Positions 11,040-21,980 of a stretch of 64,000 nt of DNA are shown here, in pieces. Below the pieces are notes generated by a model. The model did no database searches. It was not told the origin of the DNA and was given only the letters and a program-made list of their open reading frames with translations. This DNA is from Deroplatys truncata (taxonomy: Eukaryota > Arthropoda > Insecta > Mantodea > Mantidae), in NCBI GenBank assembly GCA_030765065.1, contig CM060988.1, positions 177,237,065 through 177,301,064 of the forward strand, read 5' to 3'. Every line of letters begins with the position of its first letter. The first letter of the stretch is position 1. Both the position numbers and the translations under genes were made by a program.

Positions 11040-11745
11040 CATAAAAAAGTTGAATTTAGGTCCAGTATCTTCCAAAGATCTTCAGTATCTTCAAGAAAAC
11101 TCCCAACTCCAAACTACACTTCACATGTAAGACTTTTCGTTATTTTAGATTTCCACAAAAATAGTTTTAACGTTTTGATTACAATACCATATATTTAAGA
11201 TATTAACACGATAAATAAGGTGCATATCTTCAAATTTCTGCAAATAGCATGTAAGCCCTCTTCATGCGAGAGAAATTTTGTATAATTTTGTATAACTAGC
11301 AAACAGGAAGCCATAGACAAAACAATATTATACAAAAAATTCAGCTCCCTTTAAAATCGACAATTTATTTCCAAAATATTTTTTGTGGCATCAGCGATTT
11401 CCAAGATATCCATTATTATTGGTTTGAGTTGTTCACTACTGTGTCATTTTTAAAGGTTCTGTTGCTGTTGGTTGTTTCTCGCGAAGTCACTGAAAGAGTA
11501 TGGAATTTCAAGGACAGCATATAGTGGTTTTTAAATATTTGATTGTCGATTCGATTTCCTCTATACCCCCTTACCCCCTTGTACCTTTAACGAAGTGCTT
11601 AATGAAAATAGTTCTGCAAAGATTTATCTCGATTAACGTGAAGTAGATAGAAAAACAAGCTTTGGTAGGAATGGTTTGTAGAAACTATATAAAATAAACG
11701 ATTGTATGTAGAGAAATTCATGTGAATATAAGACATCAGCTTTTT
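11040..11745 (-). mobile_element. Family H subfamily II, left part (resumed)
   Basis: It continues the copy interrupted at 10545 with TTTAGGTCCAGTATCTTCC, the subfamily II CTCGCGAAGTCAC stretch, and a left end AATTCATGTGAATATAAGAC followed by ATCAG at about 11740. Confidence 0.75.
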
Positions 11746-12018
11746 AGAGAAATGTCCATGTGCGTGCGTGCATGTGTGTGAGTGTGTGTGTGTGTGTGTG
11801 CGTGTCTGAACAGCATAACTCAAAAACGAAAAGTCGGATAAATTCGACTTTTCGTTTTTGAGTTATGATGTTCACAGACACATACACAGATCTTTTTCTA
11901 AAAATGCTTTTTTCGACTCGGGGCACTTCAAAACATGTATTTCCGGTGAAATCTCGGCATTCAATTTTTGGGTGCAATGCAATACTTTCCCTACTTACTA
12001 TACGTAGTAGAGAAAGTA
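11746..12018. mobile_element. Two family H right-end fragments head to head
   Basis: A minus-strand piece (with a GT tract at 11776-11802) meets a plus-strand piece that ends in CTATACGTAGTAGAGAAAGT. The junction makes a perfect 23-bp inverted repeat. Confidence 0.8.
11814..11867. repeat. Perfect 23-bp inverted repeat with 8-nt loop
   Basis: The arms at 11814-11836 and 11845-11867 are exact complements (each contains AAAAACGAAAAGTCG or its complement), separated by GATAAATT. The arms are the same internal segment of family H in opposite orientations. Confidence 0.95.
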
Positions 12019-13125
12019 ATAAGCTTTATTAAGAATAGTTTGTATACCCACTAATAAACGATAGAGGGTAAGAGAAGGTCTTGTGAATGTATCACATCAC
12101 CTTTTTTATTTTCTCAAAATGGCTCTAATGATTTTGATAAAAATGCTTTAAGTTTAAGCCATTTGCATGAAAAATTAAATGTAGGTCTTAAATTTTCTGG
12201 GAATAGCCTGTGAAGTTCTGTTAATTATAAAGAATTTTATAAAACCTTTAAACAATAGGAAATAGACAAAACCTTACTATGCTTTAATATATTGTAACAG
12301 CTCGCGCTAAGTTTCTACGGATTGGCAGTGCGAACGCCTGCCGGCCCATCAACCTGCCGCGGGTTAGGCTAATGGCCAGTCCCTCTCTAGAACAATGGGC
12401 GCTTGGAACAATAGTCATTGTGCGCCACTTCCAGGCTCCAGAGGATTCATTTTGGCCCTTTCTGAAAGATTCTCGTTCTCGAAAGTTCCACTTTGTATTT
12501 CGAGATCTATATAAGGGACCCCTCGATAGGACGAGTCAGTGTTGAATTGAGTCGAGTGTTGAGTTCTATTAAAAGTGGCAGAGCTAGTGGGCAGTGCAGT
12601 TTAATTGTGAGTTGTAACTCAGCAGTCAGTTGTGAATCGTGTAATTCAGTTGTGATAGTGTGACTCGTGTATAACATTTGCGTTACGTTGAGTGCTTTGT
12701 GATAAGTAAAATGTGTTTTTGCAGTAATTGGAGTTTTCATCTGTTACAATACGCATGTACATAATTTATGTACAATGGCCTTCTTTTGTGGCATCAACCA
12801 TTTCTCAGATTTTCGTTGCTCTTAGCTTGAATTTCCCAATATTTCTTTAACTGCTTAGACATCATTCTTTGGTTTCTCATGGCGTCATAGAGTATGGAAT
12901 TTCGAAGTAAACATATAGCGACCTGCTTTTTAAAGACTGTACTATTCGCTTCAGAGTCCCGCAGAGAAATGTGCAACAAAGTTATTTCTGCCAAAGTTTG
13001 TACCTATCGATATACCATGGATAGAAAAATAAGTTTTTGGAACAATATTTTCTAGAAGACATAAAAATAAACGAAAATGAGGAGAGAAAGTTATCTGTAT
13101 GTTGCACATCAGATACTTTTGTTGC
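12019..13125 (-). mobile_element. Family H subfamily II pieces, split by a solo LTR
   Basis: A left-end piece at about 12019-12095 (GTATACCCACTAATAAACGA, GTATCACATCA) is followed by middle sequence (ATTTTCTCAAAATGGCTCTAA). The copy is broken at 12292 by the LTR and resumes at 12749, ending near 13125 with GTTGCACATCAGA. Confidence 0.7.
12293..12748 (+). mobile_element. Solo LTR, 456 bp (LTR family D)
   Basis: It starts TGTAACAG and ends CTGTTACA, the TG...CA boundary with an 8-bp inverted repeat expected of an LTR. A TATATAAG box at 12508-12515 is followed about 25 bases on by AGTCAGTGTTGAATTGAG, a plausible transcription start region, giving plus orientation. The flanks read ATAT and ATAC, an imperfect 4-bp duplication. 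It interrupts a family H copy, so it is the younger insertion. No internal retrotransposon genes remain. Confidence 0.85.
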
Positions 13126-13129
13126 CTTT

Positions 13130-13222
13130 TACTTTCTCTATTATGTACATGGTAGAGAAGGTATTGCATTCCACCCAAAAATCGATCCCAAGATATCACC
13201 GGAGATACAGTTTTGAGACTCC
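13130..13222 (-). mobile_element. Family H right-end fragment
   Basis: TTACTTTCTCTATTATGTAC is followed by GTATTGCATTCCACCC and TTTTGAGACTCCC. It is cut off where the next left end begins. Confidence 0.75.
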
Positions 13223-13225
13223 CCA

Positions 13226-13396
13226 CTAAATAAAAACATCTGATGTGTTGCACTCACATGACTTTCTCTACTCTTGTAAAACTATTTTTACCAACGCTTA
13301 TTTTCCATATGCTTCATGTTAATCATCTTATTGCTAATTTTCTTGTAGGTGCAAGGGAAATATGGTAGACATTCTTTTTGCATGTGCAGGATATAA
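13226..13396 (+). mobile_element. Family H left-end fragment
   Basis: TCTGATGTGTTGCACTCACA opens a subfamily I left half that stops at GCAGGATATAAAAAA, where a complete copy begins. This is one of the tandem left-end modules. Confidence 0.8.
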
Positions 13397-13401
13397 AAAA
13401 T

Positions 13402-14218
13402 TCTGATATGTTACACTCACATGATTTTCTCTACTCTTGTACGAACTATTTTTACAAACTCTTACTCTCCATCTATTTTATATTAATCGAGATAAACATT
13501 TGCAAAAACGATCTTTTCACATGCAAAGAGAATTACATTTTACACATAGCGACCAGTTCTAAATATATTTGACTATCGCTTAAGGCGTACTATGTTCCAC
13601 TTGTTTTGTATTTACAAGGGCAGTTTAGAAATACAGTAGCCTTTAAGCATTGACATATCTCTTAATAGCTGGTTGCTAGGTGCAGCTCCATTCTCTGCCA
13701 CAGATTAATACTCTTTGCATATCCAAGACAAAAAAAAACATGAATAACGAATTCCCATTTGAGAAAATAAGTATTGAAAAATTTAAGGGAATAACAAGCA
13801 AAATCTCGAAAATGGTTCACTCAACAAAAAAAATGTATATGACATAAATTGTGTATTTCAACGCGATCTACATTTTTGTGTAGTAAAATTTTGTCTATCT
13901 CCTATGGTTTACCAGTCATGCAAAACCCGTTCACAATGAAGAATACTTTTGGAGACATTCCCAGAAAATTCAAGATATATATTTTATTTGTCATGAAAAT
14001 ATCTTAAAGATATGATATTTTAATCAAAATCGTTAGCCATTTTTGAGAAAATTAAAATTGTCGAAAATTTTCCATGTAAAGGGGAATCTGGGGTGGGGGG
14101 ATTTTCTTGAAAACCTTCGTGTCGCATCTCTGGAAGATACTGAACCTAATTACCAAGTTTTGTGTTTATACGACTGTTCGTTTCTGAGTTATGCTGTTCA
14201 CAGACACACACACAGACA

Positions 14219-14272
<54 letters not shown>

Positions 14273-14407
14273 GACATGTTTCCAAAAATGTTTTTTTTTT
14301 TGATTCAGGGGGTCTCAAAACATGTATTTCCGGTGAAATCTCGGTATCGAATTTTTGGGTGGAATACAATACTTCCCCTACTTACTATACGTAGTAGAGA
14401 AAGTTAA
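13402..14407 (+). mobile_element. Family H repeat, subfamily I, full length, with long CA tract
   Basis: Left end TCTGATATGTTACACTCACA; right end CTATACGTAGTAGAGAAAGT. The internal microsatellite is the longest CA run in the window (about 14203-14270). At about 1.0 kb this is the longest complete copy. Confidence 0.85.
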
Positions 14408-15027
14408 AAGGAATAACGAATTCCCACTTGGGGAAAAGTATAAGTATTGGAAAATTCAAACAAATAACAAGGAATATCTCGGAAATAGTTCACTCAAAAA
14501 AAATGCATGTGACATAAATTGTGGGTTTTAAAGAAATTCAAATTTTTGTGGTAAAATTTTGTCTATCTCTTACAGTTTGCTAGTGATACAAAAGTTATTC
14601 AGATTGAAGCGGGGACATTCCCAGAAAATTAAAGATATACATTTCATTTGCGATGTAAATATCTTAAACATGTGATATTTTAATCAAAATAATCGCAGCC
14701 ATTTTTGAGAAAATCAAACTTTTCGAAAAATATTCCATGTAAAGGGTAGTCTGGGGTGGGGAATGTTCTTGAAAATCTTCGTGTCGCATCCTTGGAAGAT
14801 ACTTAACTTAAATACCAAGCTTGGTATTTATCTAACTTTTCGTTTTTGAGTTATGCTGTTCACAGGCACACACACACACACACACACACACGAACATGCT
14901 TCCAAAAATGCTTTATTTGGATTAGGGGGCTTCAAAACATGTATTTCCGGTGAAACCTCGATAATGGAATTTTTGGGTGGAATGCAACCCTTCTCTACTA
15001 TTATGTACATGGTAAAGAAAGTAAAAA
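14408..15027 (+). mobile_element. Family H right-half copy
   Basis: It begins at the internal AATAACGAATTCCCAC site and runs to GTACATGGTAAAGAAAGTAA. A CA tract lies at 14861-14891. The left end is missing. Confidence 0.8.
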
Positions 15028-15149
15028 TATGTGTTAATTTCTCCACACACTCTTCTATTATACCTTCTTACAAACAGTTATATTCCTATCTACTTCATTT
15101 TAATCGAGATAAATGCAAAAATAGTTTCATTACACGTTTCGTTGTAGGT

Positions 15150-15437
15150 ACAAGGGGGAAAATTAAACTGAGTTTTATTTATGGACGCTGTTTAACTACT
15201 GTGGTCCTTAGCGTCCCATTCTATATTGGGCGTGAAAGACGAGACCTCTTTATCAGGCTTGAGGTTCTTTTACGTGCCGTAAATCTACATGGGATCACCG
15301 GCTTTACTTCCCTTCCGAAGGAAGCCATGCTAAGGATTTTTACGCCCGAAAAAATACCACCCTCCGCTGGGTTTTAACCCACGACCTTGGGGACTACAGT
15401 CTAGCTTGGTAACCACTACACCACAGAGGACGACTAC
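15150..15437 (-). mobile_element. tRNA-derived SINE (family shared with 9431-9694)
   Basis: On the minus strand the head GTCGTCCTCTGTGGTGTAGT carries an A box (TGGTGTAGTGGTTACC) and a B box (GGTCGTGGGTTAAAACCC). The host sequence reads TACAAGGGGG on one side and TACAAAGGGA on the other, a near-perfect target duplication. Confidence 0.85.
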
Positions 15438-15723
15438 AAAGGGAATACAGGAGACTGAAAAGACAGTCAAATCTTTTTTAAAATAAACGGGGTTACTGTA
15501 TGTGGGTTTTCATATTCCATACTCTCTGCACGGCATCAGAGATCTAAACGAATGACGCCTTAGGATCTCAAAAATAATATAAAAGTATTTGAAAACTCAA
15601 AACAATAACAAAGAATATTTCAAACATAGTTAAAACCACAAGAATCTGCCATGTCATAAATTGTGTTTTTTACGAGATATACATTTCTATGTAGTAAGGT
15701 TTTGTTTATCTCTTAAATTTACA

Positions 15724-15985
15724 TCGTCATGGGTAGCCGAAGCGTTAAGGTACGGACTCATGATCGAAAGCTCTGCGCTTCAAATCCCGCCGGAACCGCC
15801 CTCCCGAGGTTTTTTTCCAGGTCCTCAAACTTCAGAGCTGACAAATGCCGGAGAGGTATCGTAAACTTAGGCCTGGAACGTTTCTTTCACAAATTTCTCT
15901 TCGCAATTTTATTATTTCATTTCACGTCACCAGTGCCACTGCCTGTGGTGCCGTATGCAATAAGAGCCGGCGTTATAACACTATT
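15724..15985 (+). mobile_element. tRNA-derived SINE, Leu/Ser-tRNA-like head
   Basis: The A-box-like TAGCCGAAGCGTTAAGG and the B-box-like GCGCTTCAAATCCCGC lie about 40 bases apart, a spacing seen in class II tRNAs. A body follows with GAGAGGTATCGTAAAC and a T-rich stretch. The flanks share TTTACA. Confidence 0.75.
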
Positions 15986-16060
15986 ATTACAGTTTACAAA
16001 ATCCATTCAGAATAGCCTTCACAGGTAAATCGTAGTAAATGCAATATATACATTTGCTGC

Positions 16061-16321
16061 AGAGGTCGACGTGTCATGGGGGGTACTGCACAAAGTCAGG
16101 TAGGCTACCTTGTAGAAATAAACATCGCTAAAATTCCGCGAATGTGTGACATTTCGCCTTTTAAATGTGCGAAACTTGTTACACCACTTCCAATTATATA
16201 TTCTGACGTGATTTATTGAATTCTGGTTACGTTATCTGGCGTTACTTCTTCAATGTCTGTGCTCTCCTCCAGAACTCCACCTTTCTTCTACATAGTCTTC
16301 CAGAACTCTTATCTTCTTTTC
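16061..16321. other. Unassigned sequence
   Basis: No repeat terminus or coding motif is visible between the old H copy and the next H array. Confidence 0.4.
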
Positions 16322-16967
16322 TTTTTACTCTCTCTACTACGTATAGTAAGTAGGGGAAGTATTGCATTCCACCCAAAAATTCCATACCGATATTTCACCG
16401 GAAATACATGTTTTGAGACTCCCTGAATCCAAAGAAAGCATTTTTGGAAACATGTCCGTGTGTGTGTGTATGTGTGTGTGTCTGTTTGTGTGTGTGTCTG
16501 TGTGTCTGTGAACAGCATAATTCAGAAACGAACAGTCGGATAAACACCAAACTTGGTATTTAGGTTCAGTATCTTCCAGAGATGCGACACGAAGGTTTTC
16601 AAGAAAATTCCCCACCCCAGATTACCCTTTACATGGAACATTTTTCAAAAATTTTAATTTTCTCAAAAATGGCTCTAACGATTTTGATTAAAGTATCATA
16701 TGTTTAAGATATTTTTATGACAAATGAAATGTATATCTCTAATTTTCTGAGAATATCTTCAAAAGTGTTCTTCATTGTGAACGACTTTTGCATAACTGGT
16801 AAACCATAAGAGATAGACAAAATTTTACTGCACAAAAATGTAGATCGCGTTAAAATACACAATTTATGTCATATATTTTTTTGTTGTTGAGTGAACCGTT
16901 TTCGAGATATTGCTTGTTATTCCCTTAAATTTTCCAATACTTAAACTTTTTCTCAAATTCGTTATTC
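16322..16967 (-). mobile_element. Family H right half, truncated
   Basis: The right end starts TTTTTACTCTCTCTACTACG. The copy stops at the internal TTCTCAAATTCGTTATTC site, where a second copy's right end is joined. Confidence 0.8.
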
Positions 16968-17855
16968 TTTTTACTTTCTCTACTACGTATAGTAAGAAGG
17001 GGAAGTATTGCATTCCACCCAAAAATTCGATACCGAGATTTCACCGGAAATACATGTTTTGAGACCTCCTGAATCCAAAAAAAGCATTTTTGGAAACATG
17101 TCCGTGTGTGTGTCTGTGTGTGTGTGTGTGTGTGTCTGTGTGTGTGTCTGTGTGTGTGTCTGTGAACAGCATAACTCAAAAACTAACAGTCGGATAAACA
17201 CCAAACTTGGTATTTAGGTTCAGTATCTTCCAGAGATGCGACACGAAGATTTTCAAGAAAATCCCCCCACCCCAGACTACCCTTTACATGGAACATTTTT
17301 CGGAAATTTTAATTTTCTCAAAAATGGCTCTAACGATTTTGATGAAAATATCATATGTTTAAGATAATGTCATGAGAAATGAAATGTATATCTCGAAATT
17401 TCTGGGAATGTCTCCAAAAGTATTCTTCATTGTGAACGACTTTTGCATAACTGGTAAACCATAAGAGATAGACAAAATTTTACTACACAAAAAATGTAGA
17501 GCGCATTAAAATACACAACTTATATCATATACATTTTTTTTGTTGAGTGAACCGTTTTCGAGATATTGTTTGTTATTTCCTTAAATTTTCCAATACTTAT
17601 ACTTTTTCTCAAATTCGTTATTCATTTTTGTATGTCCTGGACATGCAAAGAGAATGGAATGCGCCACATAGCAACCAGCGATAAAATATTTGACTATCGC
17701 TTAAAAGCTACCATATTCCCCTTGCATCTACAAGAAAATTACAAATAAGATTGACATCTCGATATCTCGATTAATATGAAGCATATGGAGAATAGGCGTT
17801 TGTAAAAATAGATTGTACAAGAGTAGAGAAAGTCATGTGAGTGTAACACATCAGA
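16968..17855 (-). mobile_element. Family H repeat, subfamily I, full length
   Basis: Both ends are intact: TTTTTACTTTCTCTACTACG and GTGTAACACATCAGA. A GT microsatellite with CT interruptions lies at about 17103-17162. Confidence 0.85.
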
Positions 17856-17863
17856 TTTTTTTT

Positions 17864-18081
17864 TTATGTCCTGGACATACAACGAGAATGGAATACTTCA
17901 CATAGCAACCAGCTCTTAAAATATTTGACTATCGCTTAAAGCCTACCAATTCCCCTTGCATCTACAAGAAAATTAGCAATAAGATTAACATCTCGATTAA
18001 CATGAAGCATATGGAGAATAAGCGTTTGTAAGAATAGTTTGTACAAGAGTAGAGAAAGTCATGTGAGTGTAACACATCAGA
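17864..18081 (-). mobile_element. Family H tandem left-end module
   Basis: About 220 bases from the internal TATGTCCTGGACAT site to GTAACACATCAGA are repeated directly after the full copy, joined through a run of T. The same junction recurs at 29904, 30134 and 40080. Confidence 0.85.
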
Positions 18082-18479
18082 TTTTTTTATATGTATTGAT
18101 GCAAAACAGCCTGTATTAACGTTAACAATTCCTTCATGAAAGAGCAAGTATGTCTTTAGGCATAATTACAGCAACATTTATTTTTATTCACTTGTATTAT
18201 ATTTGTTAACCACTTTGCGGTAGGTAATTATTTAGTTGTATTACATTTACTGTTTCGCGTTTTTCTATTACCCCAGCACATAAAATTTCGCAATTCTACC
18301 AACTATTTCTGTTTCGTATAGCCGCAACTTTTCTTCTGCTTTACTGTTGGTACCTCACATTGCACATTAACATCATCCGTCATGACACGCCAACTTCTGC
18401 AGCAACATTACCCATTTTATTATAACTAAAAATTGTCAAGAGCTATGTTTTATAAATTTAAGTTAACGTTTTAGTACTT
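18082..18479. other. Unassigned sequence
   Basis: Nothing recognisable; it may be the start of the family E repeat that becomes clear from about 18480. Confidence 0.35.
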
Positions 18480-19341
18480 AGCCCCCATTAAATATTGTTA
18501 AAAAGCGTAAAAGGATTAGTAAGATTACCTTAGAATTGTGTTTTTTAGTTGATGTTGACACTTTCAGAGCCTGCGATGCACCCTTTTAAAGATTCTTTCT
18601 TTTATAGTAAAATTCTTGGTTAACGATAACAAACCTTGCCATTTTGTCGATAGTGCGCATGTGCGTAGGGAATTGCCAACCTATCATAGGCAAATCCGCT
18701 AGATTGGCGGTGCTTTAACGCATTGTTGTTGTTCTTATTCTTCTTCGGAAGACGTTGAAAATAAATTTTAGCCACGTCGTTGATATACTATTAAAATTTA
18801 GGGAATGGCGTACGGGAGTCCGGAATTCTATGTGTATTTGATAAGAGAATTTCAGAGTGTGGGAATATATATATAAGGCTTAGGTTAATTATCCATACCC
18901 TCCACAAGCCATGTTTGTTGTCTGCATCAGAAGTTGTAGATTCCCACACTCTGAAACCCACACTAAAACTAAATCTAACCTAGCCTTATATAAATAGTCA
19001 ATGATAAGCATCGTTAAGGAGCGCACGCTTGGATTTCTTTTAAGGGGTAAATACCCCTTGTTTGTTTTACTTATAATATTCTTTCAATAGCAATTAATTA
19101 CTAATTTTAAATAAGTCCACTGCTTGATTTTGGTTTTATTTATTGTGTTACTCTTACTAATGGTAAAGTTTGTGTGATCCGTTGATTTATTTATAGAAAT
19201 ACGCTCGGTGTCTTGGTGTAACCATTGGTTGCTAACTAACCTAAGTTTATATTAAAATACACTTAACCTAACCTAAACTCCCGTGAATTAGAAACCTAAG
19301 CTTATTTATATTAATATACACAATATCTATACATACACACA

Positions 19342-19402
<61 letters not shown>

Positions 19403-19842
19403 GTAAACCTAATCTTCCGTGAACCAGAAGAAACCTAAGTTTATATAAATAGTGAGTCATATAACTACGTCGTTAAGGAACGCTCGCTTCTTTCGCTTGC
19501 TTAGGTGTAACCACTGGTCGCTAGTTAACCTAAGTTTATGTATAAAAAAACTAAACCTAACCTTCCGCGAATCAGAAACCTAAGTTTATATAAACAGCGA
19601 ATCATAAACATCGTTAAGGAACGCACCGAGCGAAGCGAACGTGCTTTGGTGTAACCACTGGTTGGTAACCTAAGTTTCGCGTGTTCTGGTATGACGTTTG
19701 TCAGTCGTTGGCGATGTTTCTTATTCCTATGTTGCCAGCATTTTGTTTGTGCATTTGGAAACCGAGAGAGGAAGGAAGTGGCACCTGTCGGGAAACTCCG
19801 CAAGTACCACTGGGAGGCTAAGTGCTTAGTTTTACGCAAAAT
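18480..19842 (+). repeat. Family E repeat, copy 1
   Basis: It shares segments in the same order with 20090-20780: AGATTACCTTAG, TTTTATAGTAAAATT, GGAATTGCCAACCTA and TATGTTGCCAGCATT. Within it a unit with CTAAACCTAACCT, TGAATCAGAAACCTAAG and CATCGTTAAGGAACGC is repeated several times (about 18960, 19260, 19405, 19550). An AT microsatellite lies at 19346-19400. No coding motif is seen. Confidence 0.7.
18850..18956. repeat. 17-bp inverted repeat
   Basis: TTTCAGAGTGTGGGAAT at 18850-18866 is exactly complementary to 18940-18956, with a 73-base spacer. It lies inside family E copy 1 and could be a MITE remnant or a hairpin. Confidence 0.85.
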
Positions 19843-20070
19843 TAAAAATAATGATAAACTTTCCATATAAAAGGTAGATTGCGGTGGGGAAAATTTCTTG
19901 AAAATCTCCGTGTCGCATCCTTGGAAGATGCTGAACTTGAATACTAGTTGGAAACTTATCCAACATTTCGTTTCTGAGTTATGCTATACATAGGCACATA
20001 CATGCAGATCCTTTTCCAAAATGCTTTCTTTTTGGGCTCAGGGGTCCTCAAAACGGATGAAATATCTAAG
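19843..20070 (+). mobile_element. Family H right-half fragment
   Basis: ATTGCGGTGGGGAAAATTTC, TCCGTGTCGCATCCTTGGAA and TTTCGTTTCTGAGTTATGCT are present, but the terminal hairpin is lost. It separates the two family E copies. Confidence 0.75.
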
Positions 20071-20089
20071 GAATTTTCGACTATTTTGA

Positions 20090-20529
20090 ATTACTTTGGT
20101 ATTCATTGAAAACGTTAATAAAAGCTAAAAGAAAGAGAATAAATTACCTTAGGAGTGAGTTTAGAAGTAGATGTTGTCTCTTCTATATGTGGTGCCCACC
20201 TGCCTGCCCGTTTTAGGTGTTTTACTTTTATAGCAAAATTACGATGTAAACACACAAACGTAGCCATCTTGTCGTTATCGCACAAGCAAAATTGGAACTG
20301 CCAACCTAAATGGGAAGTGAAATCCGCAGAAAAAGCAATGTGTTGTTACTTCTTCATTTTGTATTGCCGCTGACAAAAACACATTGTTGTATTAAAAGTT
20401 TAATAAAGAAGCTGCTTTACAGTAACACTGCTAGATAATTAGTGGTAGATAGTTAACCTAAGCTTATATATAAACTAAACCTAACCTGACCTCCCATGAA
20501 TCAGAAACCTAAGCTTAATTAAAACAAGG

Positions 20530-20569
<40 letters not shown>

Positions 20570-20780
20570 AACCTAACCTAACCTTCCATGAATCAGAAAC
20601 GTAAAAAATTAATAAATCTAAAATAAAAACTAATTAGGAACGCAGGCTTAAATCTTCGGCGGTATCTTACTGGCTTTGGCGGTATTTGTTATTCATATGT
20701 TGCCAGCATTGTGTTGGAGTTAGAGGATACATAGGGTGACATCTGTACGGCATGTAATACATCACTTTCATCGCTTTTGA
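20090..20780 (+). repeat. Family E repeat, copy 2
   Basis: A second, shorter copy, collinear with 18480-19842. It contains two further CTAAACCTAACCT plus TGAATCAGAAAC units (about 20472 and 20567), an AT microsatellite at about 20531-20563, and the ATATGTTGCCAGCATTGTGT segment. Confidence 0.7.
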
Positions 20781-20986
20781 AGACCAAAGTAAGTCCGAAA
20801 CTAGTGAAATACACAAATAACTTCCTCTACTTACTATGGTTAATGCCGGGATTACGGTAAACTTAACGTTAACATGACTTGCGACGTAATGTGAAGGTCT
20901 AACACACTGTATTAAATGGAGCTATATAGGATCGACTTAGCGTTCGTCATTTAACTTAACGCGACGTAACTGAAGAGTTGGACTAA

Positions 20987-21759
20987 GGTTTGTTCCCACA
21001 CGATTCAGAATCGATTCTGAATTATCTGACTGTGCGCAGTAGCTAAGTGGCGTTCCAACACGACAGAGAATCAGTTCAGAACTAATTCTGAATTTCCAAT
21101 TTGCTGTTCCAACGTATTTGTGAACTAGTTCGGAACGAGTGAAATCGGTTCTTGATGAAAAGTAGGAACTGAAAATTCCGCACATGCGCAAATTGTATAG
21201 TCTACAGCGCATACTCAATTACTCAGAATCGATTCTAATCGCTTGGAACAAACCTGCCAAAGAGTATAAAAAAAGTGATATACTCTTTGTATTCAGTAGA
21301 AAATCCCTCATTATGGGGAATGAATTTGAATATGTAATTTATTCCTCCATGCGTGTTTATTTCTCAATACGGAATAGCAAAGACACACGCACGGACATGT
21401 TTCCAAAAATGCTTTTTTTGGATTCAGGGGGTCTCAAAACATATATTTCCGGTGAAATCTCGGTATAGAATTTTTGGGTGGAATACAATACTTCCCCTAC
21501 TTACTATACATAGTAGAGAAAGTAAAAAGCTATACCAGACAGATTCTCCATGATGTACTCAGCAAATCTAGGTTATTTTTTCGTAGTCTAATTGGCCGTG
21601 CAACGAAGAAGGCCGTGACAGAACGCGAACGGTTCAATTAGTGTTCCAACCACACAATATTCCGAATTAGTTCTGTGAGCGTACCGGACTGGCGCATGTG
21701 CATTAGCATGTGTTGGAATTAGTTCGGAAAGCGTTCAGAACCGTATGTTGGAACAAACC
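20987..21759. mobile_element. MITE(s) with GGTTTGTTCC ends (inner layer)
   Basis: GGTTTGTTCC at 20987 is complementary to GGAACAAACC at both 21245-21254 and 21750-21759. One closed MITE is therefore 20987-21254, and a second right end lies 505 bases further on. Several GAATCGATTCTGA-type palindromes occur inside. A 10-bp perfect hairpin is at 21259-21288. Confidence 0.65.
21357..21527 (+). mobile_element. Family H right-end fragment
   Basis: GACACACGCACGGACATGTT through to CTATACATAGTAGAGAAAGT. It lies between the two GGAACAAACC ends and so inserted into the MITE region. Confidence 0.85.
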
Positions 21760-21980
21760 TATTAATGTCAAACTTGTCCTTCCCGTTACCTTAAGTTGGA
21801 TGTCACTGGTAATTAGAACCAATCGCGTGCAGCAGCAGCATGAATTGAAGTAATGAAACCAACTACCAATCGAGAATCATTCTCGTTACGTGCATCCTAA
21901 TTAGATCTTTAGTTCAGCAGAATTTCATAACTGCGCGTTACGTCCCGTCACGTTAAGTAATCGTAATGCTGGCATAACTT

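Larger units (their letters stand above)
15028..16060 (+). mobile_element. Old family H copy interrupted by two SINEs
   Basis: H pieces flank each SINE in the right order: a left half at 15028-15150, a middle at 15438-15720 (AATTGTGTTTTTTACGAGAT) and a later middle at 15985-16060. The two SINEs are therefore younger insertions. Confidence 0.65.
20840..21980. mobile_element. TIR element (outer layer of a nested set)
   Basis: The left end TTAATGCCGGGATTACGG with ACTTAACGTTAACATGAC resembles the complement of the right end (CACGTTAAGTAATCGTAATG, GCTGGCATAA). The arms are imperfect, about 45 bp. The target duplication is unclear. No transposase is seen. Confidence 0.55.

Noticed and set aside
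14211..14270. Z-DNA or regulatory role for the CA microsatellite
   Set aside because: It is the normal internal microsatellite of family H; length varies between copies and nothing else supports a role.
19261..19290. Interstitial telomere repeat
   Set aside because: CCTAACCT occurs only once or twice per longer unit and never as a tandem array of the 5-base telomere word.
19525..19866. 113-codon minus-strand frame
   Set aside because: It is made of the repeated units of family E and is not kept in copy 2.
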